A stretch of DNA of 64,000 bases from Gaiella sp. (GTDB lineage Bacteria > Actinomycetota > Thermoleophilia > Gaiellales > Gaiellaceae): positions 3,156,622 through 3,220,621 of the forward strand of contig JAOSJZ010000001.1 in NCBI GenBank assembly GCA_027493885.1. Direction: 5' to 3'. Below the pieces are notes generated by a model that worked only from the letters and a program-made list of their open reading frames with translations, did not search any database and was not told the DNA's origin. Positions 1-9,417 of the stretch are shown here, in pieces (the stretch's first letter is position 1; the number at the start of each line of letters is the position of its first letter). Made by a program: the position numbers and the translations under genes.

Positions 1-2391
1 CTCGACGCCTGGGGCGACAGCCCCGTGCTGGCATATGGCTTCGAGGACCTGACGGGTGCCGAGTGGCGGCTGCTCGAGGCGCTCTCCGCGCGGACGGACG
101 TCCACGTCTCGATCCCGTACGAGCCCGGCCGCGCGGTGTACGACTCGCTGCGACGGACGGTCGACGATCTCGCGAGCCTCGCCGGCGACGCGGTCGTCGA
201 GCTGCCACCCCGCGCGGGCGAGTACCTCCCGCCGGCGCTCGCCCACGTCGAGCGCGCACTCTTCGGCGGGGCCCGCACGGACGTCCCGCTCGACGGGTCG
301 ATCCGCTGGCTCGAGGGCGCCGGTACGCGAGCCACGCTCGAGCTCGTCGCCGAGGAGGCCCTCGCGCTCATCCGCGCCGGGACGCCGCCCGAGGAGATCG
401 CGCTCGTGTGCCCGTCGGTCGAAGCGGTGCGTCTCGCGCTCGACACGGCGTTCCAGGCGCTCGGTGTTCCGGTGGCGTTCGAGAGCAGGCGGTCGCTCCG
501 CGCGACGCCGTTCGGCCATGCACTGCTCTCGTTGCTCCGCTTCGCCTGGCAGGGCGGAGAGCGGCCCGAGCTGTACGCGCACCTCCGCTCGCCCTACGCA
601 GGCATTCCACGCAAGGACGTCGACTGGATCGAAGGCCGGCTGCGCGGGCGCGGGGTCACCGCCGGCGAGCGCGCAGCCGAGGTGACGGCCGAGCTCCGCG
701 ACGGGCGCTCGCTGCCGCCGCTCGAGCTCGCCCTCTCCGACGGCGAGCCGCTCGCGATCGTGCATGCCCTCGCTGACGCGATGTTGCGCAATGCTTACGG
801 AACGTCCGCGCCGCCGGTGGGAAGCCGTGCGCGGGCGGACCTCCGGGCGCACGACGCCGTCACACGAGCGCTCGACGAGCTCGCGAGCCTCGCCGGCTCC
901 GGGGAGCCGGCCGGTCGGGGAGACGTTCTCGGCGCGCTCGATCGGGTGAGCATTCGCGGGGAAGGCACCGCGACCCCCGGGAAGGTCGCGGTGCTCGACC
1001 TCATGCGCGCGCGGACGCGGCGTTTCGACGTCGTCTTCGTCCTCGGGCTCGAGCAGGGTGCGCTCCCGCGGCGTCCGCGCGTCGAGCCGTTCCTGGGAGA
1101 CGACGAGCGCCGGGAGCTCGACGAGCGGCGCGGCGCCCGTCTCGTGCGCCCCGACCCCGCGAGCCGCGACCGCTACCTGTTCGCGACCGCCTGCTCGCGG
1201 CCGCGCCGGCGGCTCGTCCTCGTCCGTCAGGCCGTCGGGGACGAGGGCTCGCCGCGAGAGGCGAGCCCGTTCTGGGAAGCCGTGCGCGAGCTCTTCGACG
1301 ACGACGACGTCCGCCGGCACACGGTCCGCCGGCCGCTCTCGGCGCTCACGTCCGAGCTCGAGGCGGCGCCGACCGAGCGAGAGCGGCTGCGAGCGCTTGC
1401 AATCGCCGCCGCCGAGGCGCCTGCCGAGGCGACGGCGCTCGCGCGCGCGAACGGATGGGACCGCCGGCTGGCCCGGGCCACCCGGGCGTTCGCCCGCCCG
1501 ACGAACATCACGCACGAGCGCGCGCTGCGGCTTCTCTCGCGCGAGTCGTACTCGGTCTCCGAGCTCGAGCGGATGGCGTCGTGCTCTTCCGCCTGGTTCG
1601 TGGAGCGATACCTCCGCCCGGCGACCATCGACAAGGAGATCGACCGGATGCTGCGGGGCTCGATCCTGCACGCGGCGCTCCAGCGCTTCTACCTCAAGCT
1701 TCCCAGCGCGATCCCGGGCGCCGACCGGGTGACGGCGGAGAACGTCGAGGCGGCGGTCGCGCTCATGCGCGACTGCGTCGTCGACGCCGTGGAGACCGGC
1801 CTGCGGATCGAGGCCGGAGACCTCGGCCGCCGTGAGCTGGAGCAGGGCCTGCAGCGCGACCTCGAGCAACTCGTCCGGGACGAGGCGACGTCGACCTCGC
1901 CGTTCGTCCCGCGTCATCTCGAGGTGTCGTTCCGGTCGTTCGAGCTCGAGCCGGGCGTCGTCGTCAGCGGGAAGATCGACCGCGTCGACGGCGACCCGAT
2001 GGGCGCCCGCGGCATCGTCGTCGACTACAAGTCCGGCGCCGCATCGTCGGCGGCCGAGATCCGCGACCGTGATCTCCTTCAGCTCCCGCTCTACATGCTC
2101 GTCCTCCGGCACCAGCTCGGGCTGGAGCCGGTCGGCGGCGTCTACGTCCCCGTGGGCGGGGGGCGCCGCCCACGCGGGCTGCTGCGGGCCGGGCCGGATG
2201 CAGTGCAGGGCTACAGCTCCCGCGACTACCTCGAGCCGGAGACGTTCGACGAGGCGGTCGACGGCGCGCGGGCGACCGCCGTCGGCCTCGTCGAGCGGAT
2301 CCGCGCGGGTGACCTCCGCCACGACCCCCAGGGCGGAGAGTGCCCCCACTGGTGCGACCTCTGGCGGATGTGTCGCAAGGACCGTCCGTGA
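1..2391 (+). CDS. AddB-like PD-(D/E)XK nuclease/inactive helicase subunit (5' end outside window)
   Basis: The reading frame is open from the first base, so the start lies upstream; a GTG at 25 is internal. The visible part matches the C-terminal half of AddB/RecB-type repair nucleases: a helicase-like region with a conserved block around residue 350 (ending ALPRRPRVEPFLGDD), then a RecB-family nuclease domain with the motif GKIDRVDG...IVVDYKSG (about residues 650-675) and QLPLYMLVL. A Cys in MASCSSAWFVERYL and a terminal CPHWCDLWRMC resemble the iron-sulfur staple of AddB. No Walker A is seen in the visible part. The stop overlaps the next gene by four bases (GTGA), so the two are translationally coupled and probably form a double-strand-break resection complex. 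Confidence 0.85.
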   Translation, partial: LDAWGDSPVLAYGFEDLTGAEWRLLEALSARTDVHVSIPYEPGRAVYDSLRRTVDDLASLAGDAVVELPPRAGEYLPPALAHVERALFGGARTDVPLDGSIRWLEGAGTRATLELVAEEALALIRAGTPPEEIALVCPSVEAVRLALDTAFQALGVPVAFESRRSLRATPFGHALLSLLRFAWQGGERPELYAHLRSPYAGIPRKDVDWIEGRLRGRGVTAGERAAEVTAELRDGRSLPPLELALSDGEPLAIVHALADAMLRNAYGTSAPPVGSRARADLRAHDAVTRALDELASLAGSGEPAGRGDVLGALDRVSIRGEGTATPGKVAVLDLMRARTRRFDVVFVLGLEQGALPRRPRVEPFLGDDERRELDERRGARLVRPDPASRDRYLFATACSRPRRRLVLVRQAVGDEGSPREASPFWEAVRELFDDDDVRRHTVRRPLSALTSELEAAPTERERLRALAIAAAEAPAEATALARANGWDRRLARATRAFARPTNITHERALRLLSRESYSVSELERMASCSSAWFVERYLRPATIDKEIDRMLRGSILHAALQRFYLKLPSAIPGADRVTAENVEAAVALMRDCVVDAVETGLRIEAGDLGRRELEQGLQRDLEQLVRDEATSTSPFVPRHLEVSFRSFELEPGVVVSGKIDRVDGDPMGARGIVVDYKSGAASSAAEIRDRDLLQLPLYMLVLRHQLGLEPVGGVYVPVGGGRRPRGLLRAGPDAVQGYSSRDYLEPETFDEAVDGARATAVGLVERIRAGDLRHDPQGGECPHWCDLWRMCRKDRP

Positions 2392-5300
2392 GCGCGCGCG
2401 CGAACGACCAGCAGCGCGCCGCGATCGACGCGCGGGGAAGCGTCTTCGTCGCCGCCGGGGCCGGGACCGGCAAGACGGCGGTGCTCGTCGAGCGCTTCGT
2501 CCGCGCCGTGGCCGACGACGGGCTCGACGTCGACTCGCTGCTCGTGATCACGTACACGGAGCGGGCGGCCGGGGAGCTCCGCGCTCGCATCCGGGCCGCG
2601 CTGCTCGAGCGAGGACGGGCGGATCTCGCCCTCGAGCTCGACGGGGCATGGGTCTCGACCATCCACGGCTTCTGCCGGCGCCTCATCGGTGCGTACCCGC
2701 TCGCCGCCGGCGTCGACCCCTCCTTCCGTGTCCTGGACGAGCCGCAGGCGCTCGTCCTCCAGGCCGAGGCCTTCACGGCCGCGCTCGAGCGCTTCTGCGC
2801 TGCCGACGAGCCCGATCGCTGGCGCCTGCTCGCGACATACGGCGCCGTCGGGCTGCGCCAGATGCTGGTGGAGGTCTACGCGACCCTCCGCTCGGCGGGG
2901 CGCGAGCTCGTCCTCGAGCCCGGAGCGCTCGCACCGATCGCCGAGCGGCTCGACGCGCTCCGTGAGGCGGCCGCGTGCCTCGGCAACGATTCTGGCGCGA
3001 CGGACGCCCAGCACGCCGCCGCGACGGCCGCGCTCGAGCTCATCGACGCGAGCACGTTGCCGGAGCGTCTCCTCGCGCTCTCGGAGCTGAAGACCCGCGG
3101 TCCCCGCGCGGCCGCCTTCGCGGAGGCCCGTGACGCCGTCGTCGCCGCGGCGCTCGAGGACCTCGCCGCACGCGACCGGGAGCTGCTGCAGGAGCTCCTC
3201 GGGACGTTTGCGGCGGCGTACGCGGACGCGAAGCACCGCGAGTCGGCCGTCGACTTCGAGGACCTCCAGCTTCGGGCACGCGACCTCCTGCGCGGCGACG
3301 AGGCGATCCGCGAGCGCGAGCGCCAGCGGTTCCGCTCGATCATGGTCGACGAGTTCCAGGACACGAACCGCTTGCAGACCGAGCTCCTCGACCTGCTCTG
3401 CGGTGACACCGATGCCGATCTGTTCGTGGTCGGCGACGAGTTCCAGTCGATCTACGGGTTCCGGCACGCGGACGTCGCCGTGTTCCGCGAGAGGCGGGCG
3501 GCGGCGCCCACCGTGCTCCCGCTGACGCGGAACCATCGCTCGCGGCCCGAGATCCTGGCGGCCGTCAACGAGCTGTTCGGCGCCGAGTTCGGCAACGAGT
3601 TCCAGCAGCTCGAGCCGGCGGACGGAACGGACGTGCCGGCGTTACGGAACGCCTTCGAGCTGCTCGTCACCGACAAGGACGCGGCCGGAGCGGCAGGCGT
3701 GCAGTGGCGCCGTTCCGAGGCGCGCCACGTCGCGCGGCGCGTGCGCGAGCTCGTCGATGCCGGCGTCGCCACTCCGGGCGAGATCGTCCTCCTGTTCGCC
3801 GCGGGCACCGACGCCGAGTGGTTCGAAGAGGAGCTCCAGGCGGCGGGCCTGCCGACCTATCGCGCCGCCGGGCGCAACTACTTCGCGCAGCAGCAGGTGA
3901 GCGACCTGCTCGCGTACCTGCGGCTGCTCCACAACCGCTACGACGACGAGGCGCTGCTCACCGTGCTCGCCTCGCCGTTCGTGGGCGTCTCGAACGACGC
4001 GCTGGTGCTGATCCGCGCCGAGGCTCAGCGTCAGCCGATCTTCCGGGGCCTCGAGCGTGCCCTGCCCGCAGATCTCGGAGAGGACGACCGCCGGCTTCTC
4101 CTCGCGTTCCGCCAGCGCTACGAACGCTTGCTCGTCCACGCAGCGCACGCGCCGCTCGAGCTGCTCCTCGAGCGGGTCCTCGTCGAGCACGACTACGACC
4201 TCGCCGTCCTGGCCCGCCCCGACGGGCGGCGGCGCTACGCGAACCTCCGCAAGCTCGCCCGTCTGGCGCGGTCGTACGAGGAGCTGCGAGGCGCCGACCT
4301 CGAGGGCTTCGTCCGCTTCGTCGAGGGGCAAGACGCGGTCGGGGCCAAGCAGTCGGACGCCGTCTCCGAGGAGGAGGGCGCAGACGCGGTCCGTCTGCTG
4401 ACAATCCACGCCGCAAAAGGGCTCGAGTTCGAGGTGGTCGTCGTCGCCGACGCAGGCCGCAGCCGGCCGCCCGTCTCCGACATCCTCGCGCTCTCGGACG
4501 GGCGCTTCGGGTTCAAGGTCGCCCATCCGGCGACGGGGACGCGCGTGAGCACGGCGTCCTACCGCGATGTCAAGGAGCACCGCGACCGCGCCGAGCAGGC
4601 CGAGCGGCTCCGTCTCTACTACGTCGCCATGACGCGCGCGAAGGAGCGCCTGCTCGTCTCCGGCTCGATCGGCGGCTCGGGCGACGACGGCGATGCCACG
4701 CCGATCGGCTGGGTGCTGCAGCGGCTCGGTCTCGCCGAAGAGGCCGCAACGGCGACGGACGGCCCCGTCGAGGTCGAGCGCGGCGCGGCCACGATCCTGC
4801 TGCGCGTCGATCGAGGGCAGGCCGTGCCGGAGGCGGGGTCGGGGGAGAAGCCGCCCGGGACGGAGCCCCTGCCCGTCGGCAAGAACGGACAGCTCGCTCT
4901 CTTCGAGGGCTCCGGCGAGGCACTCTCGCCGCCTGCTCCGCGACTGCGCGAGCTGGCGCCCGTCCCAGATCCGCCCCTCCAACGTGTCTCGCGGCTCTCC
5001 TACAGCGCCCTGTCGCTCTTCGACCGCTGCTCGTACCGCTACTACGCCGAGCGGGTCGCGGGGATGCGCCCGGCGCCCTGGGCCGCTCCGACCGAGTCGG
5101 GGAGCGGCGGCCTGCACGCCACGGAGGTCGGCGACGCCGTCCACCGGCTGCTCGAGCGGGTCGACCTCGCGTCCCCGGCGGTTCCGGCCGACGCCGCGGC
5201 GGTGGTGTGCGCCTGGTACCCGGGCGTGACGCCGACCGAGCTCGAGCACGTGCTGGGTCACGTCCGTGCGTACTGCGACTCCCCGCTCGCGGGCCGGATC

Positions 5301-5744
5301 GCGCAGCTCGAAGGCGTTCGCGTCGAGCGGCCCTTCGCCTTCACGCTGGACGGCGTCCTGCTGAACGGGCGCCTCGACGTCCTCTGGCGCTCGGGGCCGC
5401 AGGCGCTCGTGCTCGACTACAAGACGAACGCGCTCGACGGCCGTGAGCCGCAGGCGATCGTCGACGACGAGTACCTCCTCCAGCAGCTCGTCTACGCGCT
5501 CGCGTGTCTTCGCGCGGGCGCGGACGAGGTCGAGGTGGTCTACCAGTTCCTCGAGGCCCCGGGGGACGTCGTGGAAGAGGCCTTCTCGAGGGCGGACGTC
5601 GAGCGACTCGAGAGCGAGCTCGGAGCCGCGGTCGCGCGCATTCGCGCCGGGGACTTCCGTCCGACGCCGAGCCCGTTCGCCTGCTCCGGGTGCCCCGCGC
5701 TCGACCGCGTGTGCGCCGGGCCGCGTCTCGCGCTCGGCGGGTAG
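2388..5744 (+). CDS. AddA-like UvrD-family helicase-nuclease
   Basis: ATP-dependent 3'-5' helicase/exonuclease for double-strand break processing, about 1118 residues. The GTG start at 2388 overlaps the upstream stop. SF1A motifs are in order: Walker A GAGTGKTAVL near residue 25, MVDEFQDTN near 320, GDEFQSIYGFR, LTRNHRSRPEIL, LLTIHAAKGLEFE near 675 and YYVAMTRAKERLL near 745. The C-terminal nuclease domain has LNGRLDVLW, LVLDYKTNALDG near 1010 and QQLVYALA. It also has a Cys in FDRCSYRYYAERV and a final CSGCPALDRVC, an iron-staple pattern more typical of AddB. Together with the upstream gene it forms an AddAB/AdnAB-like two-subunit machine. The exact subfamily cannot be settled by eye. Confidence 0.9.
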   Translation: MSARANDQQRAAIDARGSVFVAAGAGTGKTAVLVERFVRAVADDGLDVDSLLVITYTERAAGELRARIRAALLERGRADLALELDGAWVSTIHGFCRRLIGAYPLAAGVDPSFRVLDEPQALVLQAEAFTAALERFCAADEPDRWRLLATYGAVGLRQMLVEVYATLRSAGRELVLEPGALAPIAERLDALREAAACLGNDSGATDAQHAAATAALELIDASTLPERLLALSELKTRGPRAAAFAEARDAVVAAALEDLAARDRELLQELLGTFAAAYADAKHRESAVDFEDLQLRARDLLRGDEAIRERERQRFRSIMVDEFQDTNRLQTELLDLLCGDTDADLFVVGDEFQSIYGFRHADVAVFRERRAAAPTVLPLTRNHRSRPEILAAVNELFGAEFGNEFQQLEPADGTDVPALRNAFELLVTDKDAAGAAGVQWRRSEARHVARRVRELVDAGVATPGEIVLLFAAGTDAEWFEEELQAAGLPTYRAAGRNYFAQQQVSDLLAYLRLLHNRYDDEALLTVLASPFVGVSNDALVLIRAEAQRQPIFRGLERALPADLGEDDRRLLLAFRQRYERLLVHAAHAPLELLLERVLVEHDYDLAVLARPDGRRRYANLRKLARLARSYEELRGADLEGFVRFVEGQDAVGAKQSDAVSEEEGADAVRLLTIHAAKGLEFEVVVVADAGRSRPPVSDILALSDGRFGFKVAHPATGTRVSTASYRDVKEHRDRAEQAERLRLYYVAMTRAKERLLVSGSIGGSGDDGDATPIGWVLQRLGLAEEAATATDGPVEVERGAATILLRVDRGQAVPEAGSGEKPPGTEPLPVGKNGQLALFEGSGEALSPPAPRLRELAPVPDPPLQRVSRLSYSALSLFDRCSYRYYAERVAGMRPAPWAAPTESGSGGLHATEVGDAVHRLLERVDLASPAVPADAAAVVCAWYPGVTPTELEHVLGHVRAYCDSPLAGRIAQLEGVRVERPFAFTLDGVLLNGRLDVLWRSGPQALVLDYKTNALDGREPQAIVDDEYLLQQLVYALACLRAGADEVEVVYQFLEAPGDVVEEAFSRADVERLESELGAAVARIRAGDFRPTPSPFACSGCPALDRVCAGPRLALGG

Positions 5745-5755
5745 CGTCCGCCGCG

Positions 5756-6491
5756 ATGAGGGTTGCGGCGCTCTACGACGTCCACGGCAACCTGCCCGCG
5801 CTCGAGGCGGTGCTCGCCGATCCGCGCTGTGTCGCAGCCGACGTCGTTGTGTCCGGCGGAGATCTCGTCGCCGGCCCGTTCCCGGCGGAGTGCGTCGACC
5901 GCCTCGAAGCGCTCGGCGGCCGCGTGCGCTTTCTCACGGGAAACGGCGATCGGGAGGTCGTCTCGCCGACCGACGAGCAGTGGTCTCGCGACGTCGGCGC
6001 GTGGGTCGCGGAGCGGCTCCGGCCTGGGATGGCAGAGCGGGTGCGGAGCTGGCCGGCGACCGTCGAGCTCGAGGTCGCGCGGCTCGGCACCGTGTTGTTC
6101 TGCCACGCGACGCCGGCTTCCGACCTGCCGATTCTGACGCGGAACACCCCGGAGGAGGAGGTCGTGCGCGAGCTCGGGGAGGTGTCGGCCCGACGTCGTC
6201 GTGTGCGGGCACACGCACGTCCAGTACGACCGGAGCGTCGCGGCGTTCAGGCTCGTCAACGCGGGGAGCGTGGGAATGCCCTACGAGGGCTCTCCCGACG
6301 CTCGGTGGGCGCTCCTCGACCCGGACGGAATCGAGCTCGTCTCGACGGCCTACGACGCCGCTGCCGCGCTCGGCGACCTCGCGCGGACAGGCTTCCCGCT
6401 CGTCGAGCAGTGGCTTGCCCCTCCGCTTCGCGGCGAGCTGACCGCGGACGAGGCGACGACGGAGTTCGAGCGCCGCCGCCGTGGCGCGTAG
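5756..6491 (+). CDS. YfcE/MJ0936-type metallophosphoesterase, frameshifted
   Basis: Calcineurin-like phosphoesterase. The first frame gives MRVAALYDVHGNLPALEAVL (metal-binding D-x-H), then SGGDLVAGPFP and LTGNGDREV (GD and GN-D motifs) and LFCHATP. The remaining motif CGHTHVQYDR and the tail LVNAGSVGMPYEG lie in the +1 frame from about 6192. Skipping one C of the CCC at 6189-6191 joins them as SADVVVCGHTH, exactly the family's GH-x-H block. A one-base insertion, most likely a sequencing error, therefore splits a gene of about 244 residues. The ATG at 5756 follows the addA stop by 11 bases. The 3' end overlaps the start of nth by 11 bases, which puts the phosphoesterase in the repair operon. 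Confidence 0.82.
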
Positions 6492-7155
6492 CTACGTCGC
6501 CGAGGCGAAGCGGCGCGGCCTCGGCTCGCGACGGGAGCGGATCGGCCCGATCGTCGAGCGCCTCGCGCGCGAGCACGACGACGCGACGATCGCCCTGCGC
6601 TTCCGTAGCGACCTCGAGCTTCTGGTCTCGGTCATGTTGTCCGCTCAGACTACAGACGTCAACGTCAACCGTGTGACGGAGAAGCTGTTCCGGAAATACC
6701 GAAAGCCCGAGGACTACCTGGCGGTGCCCGTCGAGGAGCTCGAGCACGACGTATACGCGACGGGCTTCTACCGGCAGAAGGCCAAGTCGATCCGTGGCGC
6801 GATGCGCGTGCTGCTCGAGGAGTTCGACGGGCACGTGCCCCGCCGGCTCGAGGAGCTCGTCCGGCTTCCCGGCGTCGCTCGCAAGACGGCGAACGTCGTC
6901 GCCGCCGAGCTCGGCCACGCGCAGGGCATCGTCGTCGACACGCACGTGCGGCGGCTCTCGCAGCGGCTCGGGCTGACCCGCAACGACGACCCCGTGAAGA
7001 TCGAGCGGGACCTGCAGCGCGTCGTGCCCCGCGCCGACTGGGCGCGTTTCCCGCACCTCCTCATCTGGCACGGCCGCCGGGTCTGCATCGCCCGCCGCCC
7101 CGTGTGCGAGGAGTGTGTGCTTGCTGCGCTGTGTCCGTCCGCGAGGGTGTTCTAG
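6481..7155 (+). CDS. nth: endonuclease III (DNA glycosylase/AP lyase)
   Basis: Base excision repair glycosylase for oxidised pyrimidines with AP-lyase activity, 224 residues, slightly longer than the E. coli enzyme. Visible marks are the helix-hairpin-helix and catalytic lysine in LPGVARKTANVV, the catalytic Asp in VVDTHVRRLSQRLGL, and a complete [4Fe-4S] ligand set near the C terminus with spacing C-x6-C-x2-C-x5-C (CIARRPVC-EEC-VLAALC). The GTG start at 6481 lies inside the end of the phosphoesterase gene. It is the last gene of the co-directional repair cluster and is followed by a hairpin. Confidence 0.95.
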   Translation: MARSYVAEAKRRGLGSRRERIGPIVERLAREHDDATIALRFRSDLELLVSVMLSAQTTDVNVNRVTEKLFRKYRKPEDYLAVPVEELEHDVYATGFYRQKAKSIRGAMRVLLEEFDGHVPRRLEELVRLPGVARKTANVVAAELGHAQGIVVDTHVRRLSQRLGLTRNDDPVKIERDLQRVVPRADWARFPHLLIWHGRRVCIARRPVCEECVLAALCPSARVF

Positions 7156-7178
7156 GCGGGCCGCGAAGCGGCCCCGCC
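7155..7178. terminator. GAA-loop hairpin between convergent genes
   Basis: A 10-bp GC stem closes a GAA triloop (loop 7165-7167) with one bulged C at 7175. It begins at the last base of the nth stop codon and ends two bases before the convergent membrane-protein stop. There is no T-tract, so a role as a bidirectional terminator is inferred from its position. The bulged C sits in a CCCC run and may be a sequencing error; without it the stem would be perfect. Confidence 0.5.
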
Positions 7179-7180
7179 CC

Positions 7181-8569
7181 CTACGGCCGGACCCAGCGTT
7201 GCACCACGAGCCGGGAGCCGGCGGGCTGCTCGGAGAGCAGCGCGTAGCGGGGCGGGGAGACGACCGTGCGTGCCGACGCGGCCGCGAGCGCAGGGTTGCC
7301 CGCGACGACTACCGAGACCGCCTCGCCCCGCCCGACGAGGTGCGTTCGCAGGTCGGGGGCGTAGTAGGCGAACGCCGGGCGCGAGCGCGCGGGCACCACG
7401 ACGACCGTGTCGCGCGGTGTCGTCTCGGCCCGGACGAGGCGGGCCGCCTCGCGCCAGTCCTCCTTCGGATCCTCGGCGGCGGCGATGCCGAGCGCCGCGA
7501 TCGCGACGACGGCTACCGCCGCGGCACTGGCGAGCCGGAGGCCGCGATCGTCGATCGAGACGAGGCCGATGCCTGCCGCCAGCCCGACGCCTCCTGCGGC
7601 GACGGTCAGGGCCGTCCGCGGGAAGACGGGCAGGGCGATGCCCGCCACGAGCAAGGCCGCGAGCGGCATCAGCGCGAGACCGCCGACGAGGACCGGCTTC
7701 CAGAGGCCGGCCCCGGCCTCCCGCGAGCGTCGGGTCAGCGTCACGATGCCCCACAGCGTGAGCGCCGCGAGCAGCGGGCTCCACCCGAGCGAGCGCCCGA
7801 CGCCAAAGCCGATGTCGCCGAGCGTCAGCGGCCCCGCCCCGTCCGCCGCGTCCGCGCGGTCGATCACCGCGGCCGTGAGGAAGAACGCGGATTCGACCGT
7901 GGCCACCGCCGCCGCCGGCACCGCGAGCCGGAGGTCGATCTCGCGCCGCGCGACGACGATCGCCGCGACCTGCGCCACCAGCGCGCTCGCCGCGATCGGG
8001 TGCGTCAGCGGCAGCAGCGCCGCGCTGACGGCGTAGACCGCCCACCAGAGCGCATTGCCGCGCTCGACCGCGCGGGCGAACAGCGCGCTCGAGAGGAGCA
8101 TCGCCGCCAGCGCCAGGGCCAGCGGGCCGACCGCCCGCGAGCTGAGCACGACGCCGAGCGACGACGCGAGGACGAGTGACGCCGCCGCCCCGGCGTGACG
8201 GCCGGCGAGCCTGCGTCCGAGCCGATAGGCGGCGACGGCGGCGACCACCGCGGCGACGACCGAGGGGAGCCGAGCCCAGAGCTCCGCGTCGCTCCAGGCG
8301 ACGACAGGGCGCAGGAGAATCGTGTACCCCGCCCTGGCGGGGTCGTGGGAAAGCGCCCGCTCGGCGACCTCGGAGAACGGCCCGCGCGCGGCGGCGACAG
8401 CGGCCGCCTCGCCCGTGTCCAGCGAGCGGTGCCCCAGCGCGACGAGCCCGAGCACGGCCGCCAGCCCCGGCCCCAGGTACGGCAGCGCGCGATCGAGAAG
8501 GGCCCGGGCACGGGCGGCCACGGCGATCGGCTCGCCCGTCGGCGACGGGGTGTGGGCCGGAGCGCTCAC
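7181..8569 (-). CDS. polytopic membrane protein, GT-C/ArnT-like glycosyltransferase family
   Basis: 462-residue protein with about ten hydrophobic helices of 18-22 residues and a soluble C-terminal domain (from DPKEDWREAARLVR onward) ending in QRWVRP. The layout, with an early loop LDTGEAAAVAAARGPFSEV and a later TPRDTVVVVPARSRPAFAYY segment, resembles GT-C/PMT-type glycosyltransferases that use polyprenyl-phosphate sugars at the outer face of the membrane. The expected acidic catalytic residue of the first loop may be the D or E in LDTGEA. The GTG start at 8569 is followed by an unstructured N-terminal segment. The donor sugar and acceptor cannot be told. It is convergent with nth and divergent from the next gene. 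Confidence 0.6.
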   Translation of the reverse strand: MSAPAHTPSPTGEPIAVAARARALLDRALPYLGPGLAAVLGLVALGHRSLDTGEAAAVAAARGPFSEVAERALSHDPARAGYTILLRPVVAWSDAELWARLPSVVAAVVAAVAAYRLGRRLAGRHAGAAASLVLASSLGVVLSSRAVGPLALALAAMLLSSALFARAVERGNALWWAVYAVSAALLPLTHPIAASALVAQVAAIVVARREIDLRLAVPAAAVATVESAFFLTAAVIDRADAADGAGPLTLGDIGFGVGRSLGWSPLLAALTLWGIVTLTRRSREAGAGLWKPVLVGGLALMPLAALLVAGIALPVFPRTALTVAAGGVGLAAGIGLVSIDDRGLRLASAAAVAVVAIAALGIAAAEDPKEDWREAARLVRAETTPRDTVVVVPARSRPAFAYYAPDLRTHLVGRGEAVSVVVAGNPALAAASARTVVSPPRYALLSEQPAGSRLVVQRWVRP

Positions 8570-8652
8570 CCGGCCCGAGCGTAGCGTCGTCGTCGGCGGG
8601 CGCTCGTGCGACGGCGCTCGGGCGGGCTGCGGAGCGATAGGCTCGCGTCGAC

Positions 8653-9417
8653 ATGTCCGGGAGGTGGGTGGTCGTTGGCACGGCGGCCGTGGCCGCTGTC
8701 GCGGCGGCCGGAGTGCTGGGCGCGTGGTGGTTCCTGCTCCGCGACGTCGCCGAGCCCGCCACCGTGGGCGAGGCCGTCGCCGCGTACCGCCAGGACGGGG
8801 CGGGTGGCCGGTCGACCATCCCGCCCGGGGTGTACGTCTACGCGACGGACGGATCCGAGCGCGTCGACGCCCTGGGCGGCACGACGCACCGGTACCCGCG
8901 GACCTCGACGATCACCGTCTCGGCGGTGCCGTGCGGCGTGCGCCTGCGCTGGGACGTGCTCCGCGGCCGCTCGACGGCGTGGACCGTCTGCACGGGCGCC
9001 TCGGGCTGGACGGAGCGGAGCTCACACGAGCGACACACCTTCTTCGGCGTCACCGACGCGACGACGTACAGGTGCAACGGCACCCCGTTTCGGCCCGCAG
9101 GCGACCGGCCGGGGACGACCTTCACCGTCGACTGCTCGACGGGCAAGGCGACGGAGCAAGGCACGGGGCGGGTCGTTCGGCGGCAAACCGTGCGTGTCGG
9201 CGGTACGCCGGTGCCGGCGGTCCAGGTCCGGACGACGACCTCGTTCGCGGGCGACACGACGGGAAGCGCGACGAACGACTTCTGGCTCGCCCGGGAGACG
9301 GGGCTCCCGGTCCGGATCGGCATGGTGAGCCGGACGACGACCGGTTCGCTCGTCGGGGACGTCCACTACGAGGAGCGCGTGTCGCTCCGGCTCGTCTCGC
9401 TGACGCCGCGGAGGTGA
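8653..9417 (+). CDS. membrane-anchored extracytoplasmic protein of unknown function
   Basis: 254 residues. The N terminus has a short cytoplasmic start and a single hydrophobic segment (VVVGTAAVAAVAAAGVLGAW, residues 6-25), so the rest is predicted to be outside the cell. The exported part is rich in Thr, Gly and Val and carries four Cys residues (in VPCGVR, WTVCTG, YRCNGT, VDCSTG), which could form two disulfides. Repeated WDVLRG/FGVTDATTYRC-type beta-strand patterns suggest an all-beta domain. I do not recognise the family. The stop overlaps the GTG of the acyltransferase by four bases, so it is coupled to the lipid genes downstream. Confidence 0.7.
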   Translation: MSGRWVVVGTAAVAAVAAAGVLGAWWFLLRDVAEPATVGEAVAAYRQDGAGGRSTIPPGVYVYATDGSERVDALGGTTHRYPRTSTITVSAVPCGVRLRWDVLRGRSTAWTVCTGASGWTERSSHERHTFFGVTDATTYRCNGTPFRPAGDRPGTTFTVDCSTGKATEQGTGRVVRRQTVRVGGTPVPAVQVRTTTSFAGDTTGSATNDFWLARETGLPVRIGMVSRTTTGSLVGDVHYEERVSLRLVSLTPRR

